Shown here in pieces: positions 9,121 through 19,875 of a DNA stretch of 64,000 bases. Below the pieces are notes generated by a model. That model did no database searches. It was not told where the DNA came from and saw only the letters and a list, made by a program, of their open reading frames with translations. The first letter of the stretch is position 1; each line of letters starts with the position of its first letter. Source of the stretch: Betaproteobacteria bacterium (GTDB lineage Bacteria; Pseudomonadota; Gammaproteobacteria; Burkholderiales; Usitatibacteraceae); assembly GCA_016709665.1 (NCBI GenBank), contig JADJMI010000011.1, positions 107,226-171,225 of the forward strand, written 5' to 3'. Made by a program: the position numbers and the translations under genes.

Positions 9121-10185
9121 TCAGGCGCCTTCGAGCGCGAACCGGCGGCACGACTCCGTGGTGATGCCCGGCGAATCCAGGCCCAGGCTCGCGGCGGGGC
9201 CCAGCTCGGCGAGCAGCTTCGCGGTGGTCGCCTTGTCCCGGGCGCGGCAGGCATGGGTCGCGAAGAGGTTCCGGTTGTGGGCGTCGGGGTAGCGCGCGAG
9301 CATGTCCTCGAACCCTTTCTTCATGAGCGGCCAGGTCGCGCGCGTGACCGACAGGTAGTCGCCGTCGATCTTGCGCGCGACATCCATGTAGAGCCACGCG
9401 TAGAACGCCTCCCCGTCCTTCTGGCGCGTGCGCTCGACCACCTGGCGCACGAACGCGTCCACCCGGTCGAAATCGCCGCCCCACTGCGGCAGGAGGTAGT
9501 TCATTCGCGTCGCATGGATCGTGTGGTAGTACGGGAACCGGGCTGCCGCGTCCTCATAGAGGGCCGAGAGGGCCTGTTCGGGCTGCCCGCTGCTGCCGGC
9601 GACGATGAGCGCGACCCAGTACCACAGGGGGGATTCGCGTCCCTCGGGCTCCGCCGCTTCCAGCGCCTTGCGCGCGCGGCCGAGCCGCTCGCGGAAGATC
9701 GCCATGCTCTCGCCGGGCACCCGACCCGCGTAACCGCCCCCGCGGGCGTTCCATGCCTGCCGCTGCCAGGCGATGGCCTCCACGAGCTTGCGCAGGCGCG
9801 AACCGGGATTGGCCTTCTCCCACGGCTGTAGCACGGCCTGTCTCAGGGTCGCGGCATCGACCACCCTGACCTGCCGGTCCCACGCCATCTGGATCGACTC
9901 GAGGAGAAAGAGCCCGTGCGTGGCGCGCCGGCCTTCCTTGAGGAACTCGTCGTGCATGCGATCGGGCTTGCCGAAGTCGCCATTCATCACGGACTCGACG
10001 GCCACGAGACCGGCCCGGTCGTACACCAGGGGGCTGTAGACGAGCTCCTCGGGAGGCGTCTGGAACATGGGCCGCCCGATCGGCGGCGGCCTCCCGCCCG
10101 GCATCGGATCCCACCATTGGGCGAGGGCTCCGGATGCGCAGAACGCAAGACCGGCGACGAGGGCAAGGCGAATCGAGCGGACCAT
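9121..10185 (-). CDS. Secreted DUF4034-domain protein
   Basis: A 354-residue protein with a signal peptide (MVRSIRLALVAGLAFCASGALA). The body matches the DUF4034 pattern: a short helix-rich start, AWNARGGGYAGRVP, FRERLGRARKALE, and a helical repeat with FPYYHTIHATRMNYLLPQWGG. The helices resemble TPR-like scaffolding. ATG 10185 has ACGGAAG about 8 nt upstream. It lies downstream of the multiheme cytochrome on the same strand, 62 nt away, so they may be co-transcribed. The function is unknown. Confidence 0.75.
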   Translation of the reverse strand: MVRSIRLALVAGLAFCASGALAQWWDPMPGGRPPPIGRPMFQTPPEELVYSPLVYDRAGLVAVESVMNGDFGKPDRMHDEFLKEGRRATHGLFLLESIQMAWDRQVRVVDAATLRQAVLQPWEKANPGSRLRKLVEAIAWQRQAWNARGGGYAGRVPGESMAIFRERLGRARKALEAAEPEGRESPLWYWVALIVAGSSGQPEQALSALYEDAAARFPYYHTIHATRMNYLLPQWGGDFDRVDAFVRQVVERTRQKDGEAFYAWLYMDVARKIDGDYLSVTRATWPLMKKGFEDMLARYPDAHNRNLFATHACRARDKATTAKLLAELGPAASLGLDSPGITTESCRRFALEGA

Positions 10186-10247
10186 GGAAACTTCCGTCAA
10201 AATAATTGGCCGCCATACTAGCAGATGACTGCGGCGACGCAGGGCAC

Positions 10248-12740
10248 CTACCATTTCTCCTTGCCGTGGCAGGAGTTGGCGCAGCTGCGCGTCGAAGGCG
10301 CCCAGCCGCTCGACGTGGCCATCTCCCGGATGCCGTTGTTGTGCGTCGCGGCGTTCACCGTGGTCGACGTGTACCCCGGCCCGTGGCACACCGAGCAGGC
10401 GCGCGAGCGGTGCTCCCGGTGCTCGCCCGAAGTGGGCGGCACGCCGTGGCAGCTCGTGCAGGACAGCGTTGCCGACGTGGACCAGGCGCCGGAGCCGTGA
10501 CAGGCGTTCGCGCAAGTCTGGCTCGTCGCATTCCAGCCGACCGAGGCGATCACTTCCTTCACGCCGTTTCGGTGGGTGGCGCCCGCCGTGGTGGCGCTGA
10601 AGCCTGCGCCATGGCAGGAACTGCAGGCCAATCGCGTGTTGTGTTTCGTGTGCCCCCCCGTCGCCGGCGGCGCGCCGTGACAGCTCGTGCACGTGAAGGT
10701 GGCCGTCGGCGTCCAGGGCGTGCTGCCGTGGCACGCGTTGGCGCACGACTGCGTCCCCGCGTTCCAGCCGATGGCGGGCGCGGTGTCCCGCTGCCCGTTG
10801 CCGTGGGTGCCGCCGTTCACGGTGGTCGCGCTGTAGCCCGCGCCATGGCAGGTCGCGCACGAGTCGGTCGCCTCGTGCCGCGCATGGGCGCCGGAGGCCG
10901 GCGGCACGGCATGGCAGCTCGTGCAACCGAGCGACTACGTGGTCGACCAGGTGCCGGCCCCGTGGCAACCGTTGGTGCAGGTCCGGGCGGCGGCATTCCA
11001 GCCGATGGCCGCGAGCACTTCCCTCACGCCGTTGTTGTGGGTGGCGGCCTGGGTCGACCCCGGGCCGTAACCGGCGCCGTGGCAGGTGGCGCAACTCGCG
11101 CGGGGCTCGTGGCGCACGTGACCGCCGGTGACGGGCGGCACCGAGTGGCAACTGCCGCAGGCGGGCGCGGTGGGCACGAACGGCGCGAGCGCCGCCACGA
11201 TGGCCTCGAGCTGCGCCGTCGACAGGTTCGACAGGAACCCCATGCCGCCCACGTTGCCCACGATGGCCGACTGCGTCCGCGCGAGCGTGGTGCCGCCCTT
11301 CGTCGACGTCGCCAGGGGCTGGTGGCAGGACGCGCAGTGATTCGCGTAGAGGGTCGGGCCATCGGTGCCCGCGACCGGCTGCGCGGAGGCGGGCGAAGTG
11401 CAGGATGGCGAACCGCTCGCGAACACCTGCCGCGTGATCGATTTCGTGACGGCCCGTCCGTCGACGCTGAAGCTCAGGGTGCCGTTGGCGCCGTCGGAGA
11501 ACGCGAACCGCGCCTCGCCCACCTTCGTGACGTCGCCGGCGGCGAGCGGCGTGAAAGGTTGCGCGTTGAAGGCCGGGCCGCGGGTGCGGTAGAGATCGCC
11601 TCGCCAGGACCCGTCCCCCTGCCGCGTGCCCTGCGTCATCACGAGCCACAGGTCGTTGCCGGAGGCGTCATAGGTGAACAGCGCCGCGAACATCGTGTCC
11701 GCCTGGTGCGTGATGGTGACGCCCCAACCCGATTCCGCCGGGTTCCACCAAAGATCCTGGTAGTTCGAGAGGCCGGCGCGGCTTCCCGTCGTCGGCGTGC
11801 AGACGGCCGCTGCGCCGCCGAACACCTGGGGCACGATGCGCTTCACGACCGTCGCGCCGTTCACCGTGTACGTGAGGGTCGCGCTCGCACTGCCGTCGAA
11901 GGCGATCGCGAGGTTGCCCACGGCCGTCATCGCCGACGGCCCGACCGGGGTGAAGGGCACCGCGTCGAAGGCGGGGCCGCGCGCGCGGTAGAGGGTGCCG
12001 GCATAGGTCCGCCCGTCCGCCTGCTTCGTCCCGGCGCTCATCACGAGCCACATCGGCGCGCCGGTCTCGCCGTAGGTGAAGAGGGCCGCGAAGACGGTGT
12101 CGCCCTGGTGGTTCAGGCTGATGCCCCAGCCCGACTCGGCCGGGTTCCACCACAGGCCGGTGTAGTTGGATGACGACGAGCCCGTCGTGACGGGGGCCGA
12201 CAGCGCCGACGTGATGGCGTCGACTTGCGCCGGCGTGAGCATCGAGAGGTAACCCATGCCGCCCGCGTTTCCGGCGATCGCGCCCGTCGTGCGGGCGGCG
12301 GAAGCGCCCCGCTTGGACGAGGAGGCGAGCGCGCCATGACACGAAGCGCAGTAGCTGCCGTAGAGTGCCGCGCCTTCTCCCGTGGGCTGGGCCGTCGGGG
12401 GCGGTCCCGTCCCGGGCTTCGACTGCGGGTCGCCGGGATTGCCGGCCGGCGAGAACTTGAGCTCGTCGCCGTTGGAGACGCCATCGCCGTCGGAATCGAG
12501 GACCTCGAGCCCCGGCGTGAACGCGAGGCCGCTTTCGAGATAGGCCTGGCCGAAGGGGTTGAGGGCGCCGCTCGACGGATCGGTGTGGCAGGCGGCGCAG
12601 CCGAGGGACGCGGCGTACGGGTACCGCACGAAGAGGTCGGCCTGGAAATCCGGCACCGCCCGCGCCACCGCGATGGCGAGCAGCATGAGGCCGATGCCGG
12701 CGAGAACCTGCCTGGACGTGCGGACGATGCGGGCATGCAT
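10248..12740 (-). CDS. Multiheme c-type cytochrome with two WNPAESGWG domains, interrupted by an in-frame TAG
   Basis: Read through one TAG, this is about 830 codons. After a signal anchor (1-28) come CAACH and a calcium-type DSDGDGVSNGDEL motif, then a CASCH cytochrome domain, two about 115-residue beta-domains (WWNPAESGWGISL and WWNPAESGWGVTI), another CASCH domain, and a repeat array alternating CXXCH, CXXCH and CXXXCH. I count 11 CXXCH plus four CXXXCH (CTNGCH, CANACH twice, CANSCH). The TAG at 10935-10937 (codon 602) falls inside one repeat, and the next repeat continues in the same frame, so this is one gene. The start has an AAGGAAA ribosome-binding site. A palindrome lies 135 nt upstream. 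It is probably a periplasmic or surface electron carrier. Confidence 0.8.
10935..10937 (-). other. In-frame TAG inside the multiheme cytochrome gene
   Basis: The codon lies between WSTT and SLGCTSCH, where a sister repeat reads WSTSATLSCTSCH without interruption. Confidence 0.8.
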
Positions 12741-12874
12741 GGCGCTTTTCCTTCCGGCCCGTTCGGGGACCGTGCCCCTGGTCGGACGCAGCGGCCGTGC
12801 CAGATTCCCCCACCGGCGGCGCGGACGAAAGGCCTACCTGAGCGCCGTTTGACCTGAGTCAAGCAAAGGCATGT

Positions 12875-12893
12875 TGCGGGACGATTTCCCGCA
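12875..12893. promoter_or_regulatory. Palindrome site A (TGCGGGA-N5-TCCCGCA)
   Basis: TGCGGGACGATTTCCCGCA has perfect 7-bp half-sites and lies 135 nt upstream of the multiheme cytochrome start. It sits in the 287-nt gap 12741-13027, which otherwise shows no gene. Four similar sites occur in the window. Confidence 0.6.
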
Positions 12894-13027
12894 CTCCTCT
12901 GGAGAAGCGCGGCGCGCGGATCGCCGGATCCGGCGATCGCGAAGGCGGCGCGGGGCCGCGCGAGGCGCCGCGGCCGGCCGATTCGTCGGGATGGGGCGAC
13001 AGCTCCGGGCGCCGGTGACCGCCCGCG

Positions 13028-13780
13028 TCACGCGCCGCGGAACAGATGCGCGAACGACCGGCTCACCTCGAGCACGTCCGCATGGCGCTTCAGGCGGATC
13101 TCGCGGTGGCCCAGCTCGTCGGTCGTCACCGACTCGATCTCCTTCACGTTGACGAGCGTCGAGCGGTGGACCTGCCAGAAGCGCTCCGGGTCGAGCTCGG
13201 CCATGAGCTCCTTGAGCGTCCTCTTCAACAGCGACTCGCCCTCGCGCGTCACCACGCGCGTGTACTTCGAGTCGGACTGGAAGTAGAGCACCTCGTCGAT
13301 GTCGATGAGGCGCACGGTGGTGCCGACGGTGGCCTGCAGCATCTTCAGCCGCGGCGCCGGCGCCGGAATGCGGCGCGAGAGTTCCGCCATCAGCGCCTCC
13401 AGCGAGGCGGGCGGCGTGGCGAGGCGCGCCTTGAGGCGCTTCACCGTTTCCGCGAGTCGCTCCTTCGTGGCGGGTTTCAGCACGTAGTCGATGGCACCGC
13501 GCTCGAAGGCTTCCAGCGCGTAGCGGTCGTACGCCGTCACGAAGACCACGTGCGCCGACTCGCCGATGAGGCGCGCGGCCTCCAGGCCGTTGGTGCCGGG
13601 CATCTCGATGTCGAGGAAGGCGATGGCGGGCCGGTGCTCGCGCACGGCGTGCACGGCCTCGGCGCCGTTGCGGCCCTCGGCGACGATCCCGAGCCCGGGC
13701 CACGCCTCGAGGAGCGCGTCCCTGAGCTGCTCGCGAAGCAGGGGTTCGTCGTCGGCGAGGATGGCGGTGGTCCGGTTCAT
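13028..13780 (-). CDS. LytTR-family response regulator (system 1)
   Basis: A 250-residue regulator with an N-terminal receiver (acidic ILADDEP, phospho-acceptor D57 in FLDIEMPG, Lys in VLKP) and a C-terminal LytTR DNA-binding domain (about 145-245; VLYFQSDSKYTRVV, FWQVHRSTLVNV). LytTR proteins bind pairs of 9-bp direct repeats. The start overlaps the upstream kinase stop by ATGA, so kinase and regulator are translationally coupled. Confidence 0.9.
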   Translation of the reverse strand: MNRTTAILADDEPLLREQLRDALLEAWPGLGIVAEGRNGAEAVHAVREHRPAIAFLDIEMPGTNGLEAARLIGESAHVVFVTAYDRYALEAFERGAIDYVLKPATKERLAETVKRLKARLATPPASLEALMAELSRRIPAPAPRLKMLQATVGTTVRLIDIDEVLYFQSDSKYTRVVTREGESLLKRTLKELMAELDPERFWQVHRSTLVNVKEIESVTTDELGHREIRLKRHADVLEVSRSFAHLFRGA

Positions 13781-14919
13781 GGCTTTCGCTCGGGAATCGT
13801 GAGGATCGAAACCGCGCCGCCGCCTTCGCGGTCGCGCAGGTCCAGGGTGGCATCGGGGCCGTAAAGGGTGGCGATGCGTTCGCGCACGTTGGCGAGCCCC
13901 ACCCCGGGCTTCATGTCGTCCGCGAGGCCGCGCCCGTCGTCCTCGACGAGCACCGTCAGCCGGCCGTCCGCGCTCGCCGCCGAGAGCCCGACGTGGCCGC
14001 GGCCAACCGGCGCGATGCCGTGCTTCACGGCGTTCTCGACGAGCGTCATGAGCATCAGGGGCGGGACGACCCGGTCCGCGAGTCCGGCCGGGACGTCGAT
14101 CGCGAACGTGAGGTCCCCGCCCATGCGGATGCGGATGATCTCGAGATAGGCGCGCGCGAGCGCGGCCTCGCGCCCCACCGTGGAACTTTCCTCGCGGATG
14201 CCCGGCAGCGCCGTGCGCAGGTAGTCGATGAGGTGGTCGAGCATCGGGAGCGCGTCGGCGGAGCCCTTCTGCACGAGGTGGCGCAGGTTGGCGAGCGTGT
14301 TGAAGAGGAAATGCGGCTCGACCTGTGCCTGCAGCAGGCGAAGTTCCGCCTCGCGGTTCCTTTTCTCCAGCCTCTCGCGTTCGGCGTCGGCGGCCAGGGC
14401 GGCCTCGCGCGCCGCCGATTCGCGGTTGCGCAGCCAGATCGCCGCCACGACGATGGAGGCGACGCCGATGCCGGTGAGCAGGCCGATCGACAGCATGCGG
14501 ACGAGCTCCACCATGCCGATCTCGTGCAGGGGCGTGCCCTTGCTCGCCTTGCCGACGAATGCGCCGACCATCGCGCCGGCGGCCGTGATGCCGATGACGA
14601 TGACCGCGACCTTCCAGAGGGCACGCCTGCTGTGGCGCCGGTGGCCGAACCACGCCCCGATGAGGCCGACGACGAGCGAGACCACGAGAATGTTGGCGAG
14701 GACGAAGGTCTCGACGACGGAGAGGGTCGGCTTGATGCCGATGAGCAGCAGCGTGAGCACGCCGGTGGCCGCGAGGTACCCGCCCAGGATCGGCCAGCCG
14801 TTGCGCTTGATCGTCCGGTCGAGCGCGAGAGCCTCGTCCATCTCCTCGGCCGAAAGGCGCTTCGCCGCCCAGCCGTCGGCCTTCGCCTCGCAGCGGCGCA
14901 GAAAGTCCCCGATTCCCAT
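13777..14919 (-). CDS. LytS-type sensor histidine kinase (system 1)
   Basis: A 380-residue kinase with four membrane helices in the first 180 residues and no large periplasmic domain. A short coiled coil leads to the His_kinase domain, with the phospho-acceptor His in QAQVEPHFLFNTLANL. The ATPase N and G boxes are LVENAVKHGI and DDGRGLADD...GVGLANVRERI. It is paired with the overlapping LytTR regulator gene. The signal is unknown; the compact sensor suggests detection in or at the membrane. Confidence 0.88.
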   Translation of the reverse strand: MGIGDFLRRCEAKADGWAAKRLSAEEMDEALALDRTIKRNGWPILGGYLAATGVLTLLLIGIKPTLSVVETFVLANILVVSLVVGLIGAWFGHRRHSRRALWKVAVIVIGITAAGAMVGAFVGKASKGTPLHEIGMVELVRMLSIGLLTGIGVASIVVAAIWLRNRESAAREAALAADAERERLEKRNREAELRLLQAQVEPHFLFNTLANLRHLVQKGSADALPMLDHLIDYLRTALPGIREESSTVGREAALARAYLEIIRIRMGGDLTFAIDVPAGLADRVVPPLMLMTLVENAVKHGIAPVGRGHVGLSAASADGRLTVLVEDDGRGLADDMKPGVGLANVRERIATLYGPDATLDLRDREGGGAVSILTIPERKP

Positions 14920-15092
14920 GGCCTGAAGGTTAGCCGATCCGGGCGCCGACGCCCCGGCCGCGGGGACGGGCGGTCGAAACCGGGGTACGAACCGTCCGGC
15001 CGGCGTGGAAGGCGAGCCGTGCGGCGCGGGGCTTCGCCCGCCGATCGCCGGCCCCGTCGCGAATGCCGGGCAGGCCCGCCGGAACATGAGAG

Positions 15093-18000
15093 CTACTGGG
15101 CAAACACCTCGATGATGCCCACGCCGGTGGTGCCGTTCTTTCCGGACACGATGGCCGTGTAAGCACCCGGCGGCAGCGTGACGCGGATCACCGCCTCCCG
15201 GGTGTCGCCCGGCGCGAAGCCGCTCGACTGGATCGCCGCCACGTCGCCGGGCACCGCCTGCGCCTGCCAATCGTCGTTGGTCGCGATCGGCGTCTGGCCC
15301 GAGAAAAGCTGCAGCGTCGGGTCCAGAAGCGCGTTGGCGATCCCGAACGGAATCAAACTCGGCCCCCGCGCCCGGATCACCACCGTCTGCGGCGCGTCGC
15401 CCTGGATGACGAAGCCCCCGATCATCACGTCCCCGCCCGTGAGCACCTGCCCGCGGGTCGCGATGTTGATGAGCGGGATTTCCGGGTGATCCACCTCGAA
15501 CACCTCGATGATGCCCACGCCCGTGCCGTTGTTCACGCCGGATACCACCGCCGTGTAGGCGCCCGGGTCGAGCATGACCAGGATCGCGGCCTCGAGCGCA
15601 TCCGAAGGCGAGAAGCCGGAGGACTGGATCTGGGACGCGTTGGCCGCCTGTTGCCAGTCGTCGTTGCTCGCGATGACCGACTGGCCGGAGTACAGGTCCA
15701 TGCGCGGGTTCGCGAGCGCGTTCGGCACGCCGAACGGGATGAGCGACGGGCCGCGCGCGCGAACCACCACCGTCTTGGGACCCGAGCCGCCGATGACGAA
15801 GCCGCCGATCAGCACGTCGTCACCGGTGAGCACCTGCATGCGCGTGGCGATGTTCGCCAGCCGCGGGATGGACGTGCCCGGCGCGAAGGTGGCCGTCACG
15901 GCCTTCGGGGCATCCATCGTCACGCTGCAGGCGCCCATGCCGGTGCAGGCGCCCGTCCACCCCGCGAAGAGCGAGCCGGCCGAGGGCGTCGCCGCCAGCG
16001 TCACCACGGCACCCGGAGTGAAGCTGGCCGAGCATGCCGGGCCGCAAGCGATTCCGGCGGGCGAAGAGGCCACCGATCCCGTCCCCGTGCCGGCGAGGAT
16101 CACGCCCAGCAGGAACCCCGGAGGAGCCTGCACCGGGAAGCTCTGCTGCACCTGGGGCGCGGCGTCGAAGTTCGCGCTGCCTGCCTGGTTGGCGTTGATC
16201 ACGCAGGTTCCCGCGCCGATGAAGGACACCGTCGAGCCTGAGACCGAGCACACCGCGCCCGCCGAGGCATCGATCGTGAAGGTCACCGCGCTTCCCGAGG
16301 CCCCGCCGCTGGCGCTTGCCGTGTACGTCGTTCCGCCCACCGTCGCGGCGGCCGGCGCCGTCGAGGTGAACACGATCGCCTGCGCGCCCTTGGCCACCAC
16401 GAAGGACCGCTGCACCGGCGGTGCGGCTTCGAGGTTCGCGGTGCCCTCGGCGTTCGCCGCGATCGTGCAGGTGCCGGCGCCGGCGATCGTGACCGTCGCA
16501 CCGTTCGCGCCGCCCGTCGTGCAGACGGCGGGGGTGAGCGAGGAGAACGTCACCGTCGTACCCCAGCCGGGTACGGTCGCGGTGACGGCGAACGGCGCCG
16601 AGGCGATCGTGCGGTCCGCGAGCGGCGGGAAGTCGATGGATTGCGCGGCCTTCGCGACCGCGCGCGCGACCGGCAGCGAGCGCCCCGCGAGCGAGGCCGG
16701 GCCGCCGCCGTACACCGCGCCGAGCGAATGCGCGCCGGCCGCGAGCGCCGTGGTGGTGCAGGTGGCGACGCCGCCCGCGATCTGGCCCGTGCACAGGTCG
16801 TCGTCGCCGTCGCGGAAGAACACCGTTCCCGACGGCACGTCCGCGCCGTCGGTCACCGTCGCCGTGAGCTGCACCGCATCGCCGAATGCACTGGCGGCAG
16901 GCGTCACGGCGAGTTGCACGCTCGCGGTCGTCGCCACCTTGCGCACGCGCCCCGAGCCGCTGTCGGCGACGTAGAGGTTGCCCGCCGCGTCGAACGCGAG
17001 GCCCGAGGGCGAGGCGAGGTTCGCGAGCCCCGCCGAGCCGCCGTCGCCCGCGACGCCCGCCGTGCCGTTGCCGGCCACGGTCGCGATCACGCCGCCCGCG
17101 GCGCTCACCTTGCGAACGCGGTGGTTGTCCTGGTCGGCGACGTAGACGCTTCCCGCCATGTCCACCGCCACGGCCGAGGGCTTGTTCAGGCTCGCGGCCG
17201 TCGGCGCGCCGCCGTCCCCCGAGAAGCCCGCCGTGCCGTTGCCGGCGAAGGTCGAGATCTGGCCCGTCGTCGCGTCGACGCGACGCACGCGGTGGTTGCC
17301 GCCGTCCGCGATGTAAAGGTTGCCCGCGCGGTCCTCGGCGATGCCGGTGGGGTAGTCGAGCGAGGCCGAGGTCGCCGGCCCGCCGTCGCCCGCGAATCCC
17401 CTCGCGAAGAAGCCGCTGCCCGCGATCCGCGTCCACGTCGCGACGCCGTTCTCGATGGCAAGCCGCTTCACGCAGTTGTTCACGCGCTCGACGACGAGGA
17501 GTCGTCCCTGGCGGTCGCGCGCGAGGCCCGTGGGCTCGTAGAAGCTGGCGTCGGGGCTGCTGGTCGTGCCGCAATCCGTGAATGTCCCGTAGAGGCCGGC
17601 GTAGACGCCCGGCGTGCCGTTCTCGGGGAACTCGACGATCGCGTGCCGGAACGGCATCGCGGCCACCAGCGTGCCGCCCGGGCTGAAGGCGACGCCCGCG
17701 AGGCCGCTGCTGCCATCGGGCGGATAGCTGCCCGCCGTCTCGATCGCGAGCGTCGCCGGGTCCACGCGCCGCACGAGCGAGCGCAGCGATTCGGTGATGT
17801 GAAGGCGGTCCTGCGCATCCATCGCGAGGCCGCTCGCCGAGTAGAGCAAGGCCGCCGCCGCCGGGCCGCCGTCCCCGGTGTAGGCGGTCGGGTCCGTGCC
17901 GCTCGTGTACGCGGAGACGACGCCCGTGGACGGGTTCACCTTTCGCAGGCGGTGCTCGTCCATCACGAGGATGCCGCCGTCGGGTGCCACGTTCACGTCG

Positions 18001-19754
18001 ATGGCGCGAAGGAAGCAGGTCGAAAGCGCGCCCAGGCCGTTCGCCTCGCACCCCGGGAAGGGGCTCTTGGTCCCGGCCGCGATGGCGACGTTGCCGGTCG
18101 CAGTAGTCACGCGCCAGACGAGGTAGCCGAGGTCGTCGGCGATGAGCAGGTTGCCCGAGGCGTCGAAGGCGATGCCTGTCGGGGTGCCGATGTTGATGGT
18201 CGTGGCCGGGCCGCTGTCGCTCGGCGTGGGGAAACTGCCCGATCCGGCGTAGTTCGTGATGATTCCCGTCGCGGCCGTCACCTTGCGCACGCGGAAGTTG
18301 TCGCGGTCCGCGATGTAGAGATTGTCGGAGGCGTCCACCGCGAGGCCCGCGGGCTGGTTCAGCGTCGCGGCGGTGGCGAGTACGTTGTTGGTGGCGCCAC
18401 CGAGCGTTCCGTTGCCCGCGTACGTGGAGATGGTGCCGCCCGGCGTGATCCGGCGCACGCGCGCGAAGTCGGAGAAGAAGACGTTGCCCGCGCCATCCAC
18501 GGCGATGCCGGAGGTGTTGCCGATGCGCGCCGCGGTAGCCGCGCCGCCGTCGCCCGAGTAGCCGGCGGTACCCGTGCCGGCGATCGTGGCAATGACGCCC
18601 GTGGCGGCGGTGACCTTGCGGATGCGGTAGTTGAGGCCGTCGAGGATGTAGAGGTTGCCCGCGGCGTCCGCCGCCACGCCGGCGGGCCTGTTGAACGAGG
18701 CCTGCGTCGCCGGGCCGCCGTCGCCCGAGAACCCCGTGAAACCGGTTCCCGCGACCGTGGTGATGACGCCCGTCGCGGCGGCCACCTTGCGGATGCGGTT
18801 GTTGTCGCCGTCAGCGATGTAAAGGTTGCCCGCGGCGTCGCGCGCCATGCGGCTGAAGCCGATCACGGCGCTTCCGACAGGCCCGCCGTCGCCGGCCGCG
18901 TTGCCGCCCGCATAGAGGCTGATGGGAAGCTGCGCGACGAGATCCGTGGTGGTCTCGACGAGCGTCGCCGCGCCGGCGGAATAGGCCTCGACGCCCGCGG
19001 TGCGCGAGTACACCGCGAAGGCGTAGGTCGTGAGGGGCTGCAGGCCCGGGACGGCCGTGGAGGTCGCGGTGCCCACGTCGATGGCGATGCCGTCGGTGGG
19101 GCTCGCGGGCGGCGTGGAGCCGGGCTTCACCACCACGCGGTACTGGGGTCCGCCGCCGCTCCAGGCGAGCAGCACGCTCGTCGCGCCCTGGCCCGGCGAT
19201 GTCAGGGACGCAGGGTTCGACGGCGGCGTGGTGACGGTGAAGTTGCTCGCGAGCTGCCAGTTGGTCCCCGCGAGCCGGGCGACGGCGTAGAGCGTGTGCG
19301 CGGTGGCCGGGACGGTGCCGGCAGGCATCGTGAAGCGCACGTCGTAGCTGGCGGTGCCGCCCGTGGTCGTGCGCAGCGCGCCCTCGCTGGTCGAGTGGAT
19401 CACCTCGCCGCTCGCGGCGTCGAGCACCGTGGGCATCACGGCGACGACCGAAAGCGCGGTCGGCGACGGGCTCGCCGCCATCGCCATGCCCATCCGGGTG
19501 CCGTCGGCGGTGCCGCTTCTCGTGGCGGCGACGGTGAACACCGCGGATGCGCCCGCCGCGATCACCTGCGGGCCGTTGATCGTGACGGAAAGGGACGAGG
19601 TGGCCGTCGCGCCGTGGCAGCCCGTGCAGCCGGGCGTCGGACCCTTGGGCGTGAGGCCCGCAATGGCCGAGGGATTGCCGGAACTGGCGAGCGCCGCCGA
19701 CGGAAGCGCGGCCGCGGCGGCGAGGAGGACGACCGCGAGGCGGCCTGCTGGCAT
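15093..19754 (-). CDS. Large secreted NHL-repeat protein with one heme c motif and Ig-like domains
   Basis: A 1553-residue exported protein. After a signal peptide (1-23) there is one CTGCH heme motif near residue 43, then a Reeler/choice-of-anchor-V-like domain and a fibronectin-III-like domain. About ten NHL beta-propeller repeats follow (roughly 285-985; pattern DAAGNLYIADxxNxRIRKV...GVIxTxAGxGxxGFSGDGGPA). Then come a Big_3-like Ig domain, two MBG-like modules, an InlB-B-like repeat (AGWTGACTGMGACSVTM) and two copies of a 120-residue C-terminal domain (VLTGGDVMIGGFVI, VVRARGPSLIPFG). Its place among the two-component systems makes it a possible regulated target. The function is unknown; surface adhesion or carbohydrate binding is plausible. 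Confidence 0.8.
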   Translation of the reverse strand: MPAGRLAVVLLAAAAALPSAALASSGNPSAIAGLTPKGPTPGCTGCHGATATSSLSVTINGPQVIAAGASAVFTVAATRSGTADGTRMGMAMAASPSPTALSVVAVMPTVLDAASGEVIHSTSEGALRTTTGGTASYDVRFTMPAGTVPATAHTLYAVARLAGTNWQLASNFTVTTPPSNPASLTSPGQGATSVLLAWSGGGPQYRVVVKPGSTPPASPTDGIAIDVGTATSTAVPGLQPLTTYAFAVYSRTAGVEAYSAGAATLVETTTDLVAQLPISLYAGGNAAGDGGPVGSAVIGFSRMARDAAGNLYIADGDNNRIRKVAAATGVITTVAGTGFTGFSGDGGPATQASFNRPAGVAADAAGNLYILDGLNYRIRKVTAATGVIATIAGTGTAGYSGDGGAATAARIGNTSGIAVDGAGNVFFSDFARVRRITPGGTISTYAGNGTLGGATNNVLATAATLNQPAGLAVDASDNLYIADRDNFRVRKVTAATGIITNYAGSGSFPTPSDSGPATTINIGTPTGIAFDASGNLLIADDLGYLVWRVTTATGNVAIAAGTKSPFPGCEANGLGALSTCFLRAIDVNVAPDGGILVMDEHRLRKVNPSTGVVSAYTSGTDPTAYTGDGGPAAAALLYSASGLAMDAQDRLHITESLRSLVRRVDPATLAIETAGSYPPDGSSGLAGVAFSPGGTLVAAMPFRHAIVEFPENGTPGVYAGLYGTFTDCGTTSSPDASFYEPTGLARDRQGRLLVVERVNNCVKRLAIENGVATWTRIAGSGFFARGFAGDGGPATSASLDYPTGIAEDRAGNLYIADGGNHRVRRVDATTGQISTFAGNGTAGFSGDGGAPTAASLNKPSAVAVDMAGSVYVADQDNHRVRKVSAAGGVIATVAGNGTAGVAGDGGSAGLANLASPSGLAFDAAGNLYVADSGSGRVRKVATTASVQLAVTPAASAFGDAVQLTATVTDGADVPSGTVFFRDGDDDLCTGQIAGGVATCTTTALAAGAHSLGAVYGGGPASLAGRSLPVARAVAKAAQSIDFPPLADRTIASAPFAVTATVPGWGTTVTFSSLTPAVCTTGGANGATVTIAGAGTCTIAANAEGTANLEAAPPVQRSFVVAKGAQAIVFTSTAPAAATVGGTTYTASASGGASGSAVTFTIDASAGAVCSVSGSTVSFIGAGTCVINANQAGSANFDAAPQVQQSFPVQAPPGFLLGVILAGTGTGSVASSPAGIACGPACSASFTPGAVVTLAATPSAGSLFAGWTGACTGMGACSVTMDAPKAVTATFAPGTSIPRLANIATRMQVLTGDDVLIGGFVIGGSGPKTVVVRARGPSLIPFGVPNALANPRMDLYSGQSVIASNDDWQQAANASQIQSSGFSPSDALEAAILVMLDPGAYTAVVSGVNNGTGVGIIEVFEVDHPEIPLINIATRGQVLTGGDVMIGGFVIQGDAPQTVVIRARGPSLIPFGIANALLDPTLQLFSGQTPIATNDDWQAQAVPGDVAAIQSSGFAPGDTREAVIRVTLPPGAYTAIVSGKNGTTGVGIIEVFAQ

Positions 19755-19875
19755 GGGTGCGCGGGTTGTTGTCGTTATGGCCGCGATGGTGTCCGAACCC
19801 GGTCCACGTGTCCACTTCCCGATGACCCCACGGCGCGTGCGAGAAACGCCGCGGGACTACGGGCGCCGAACCGGT

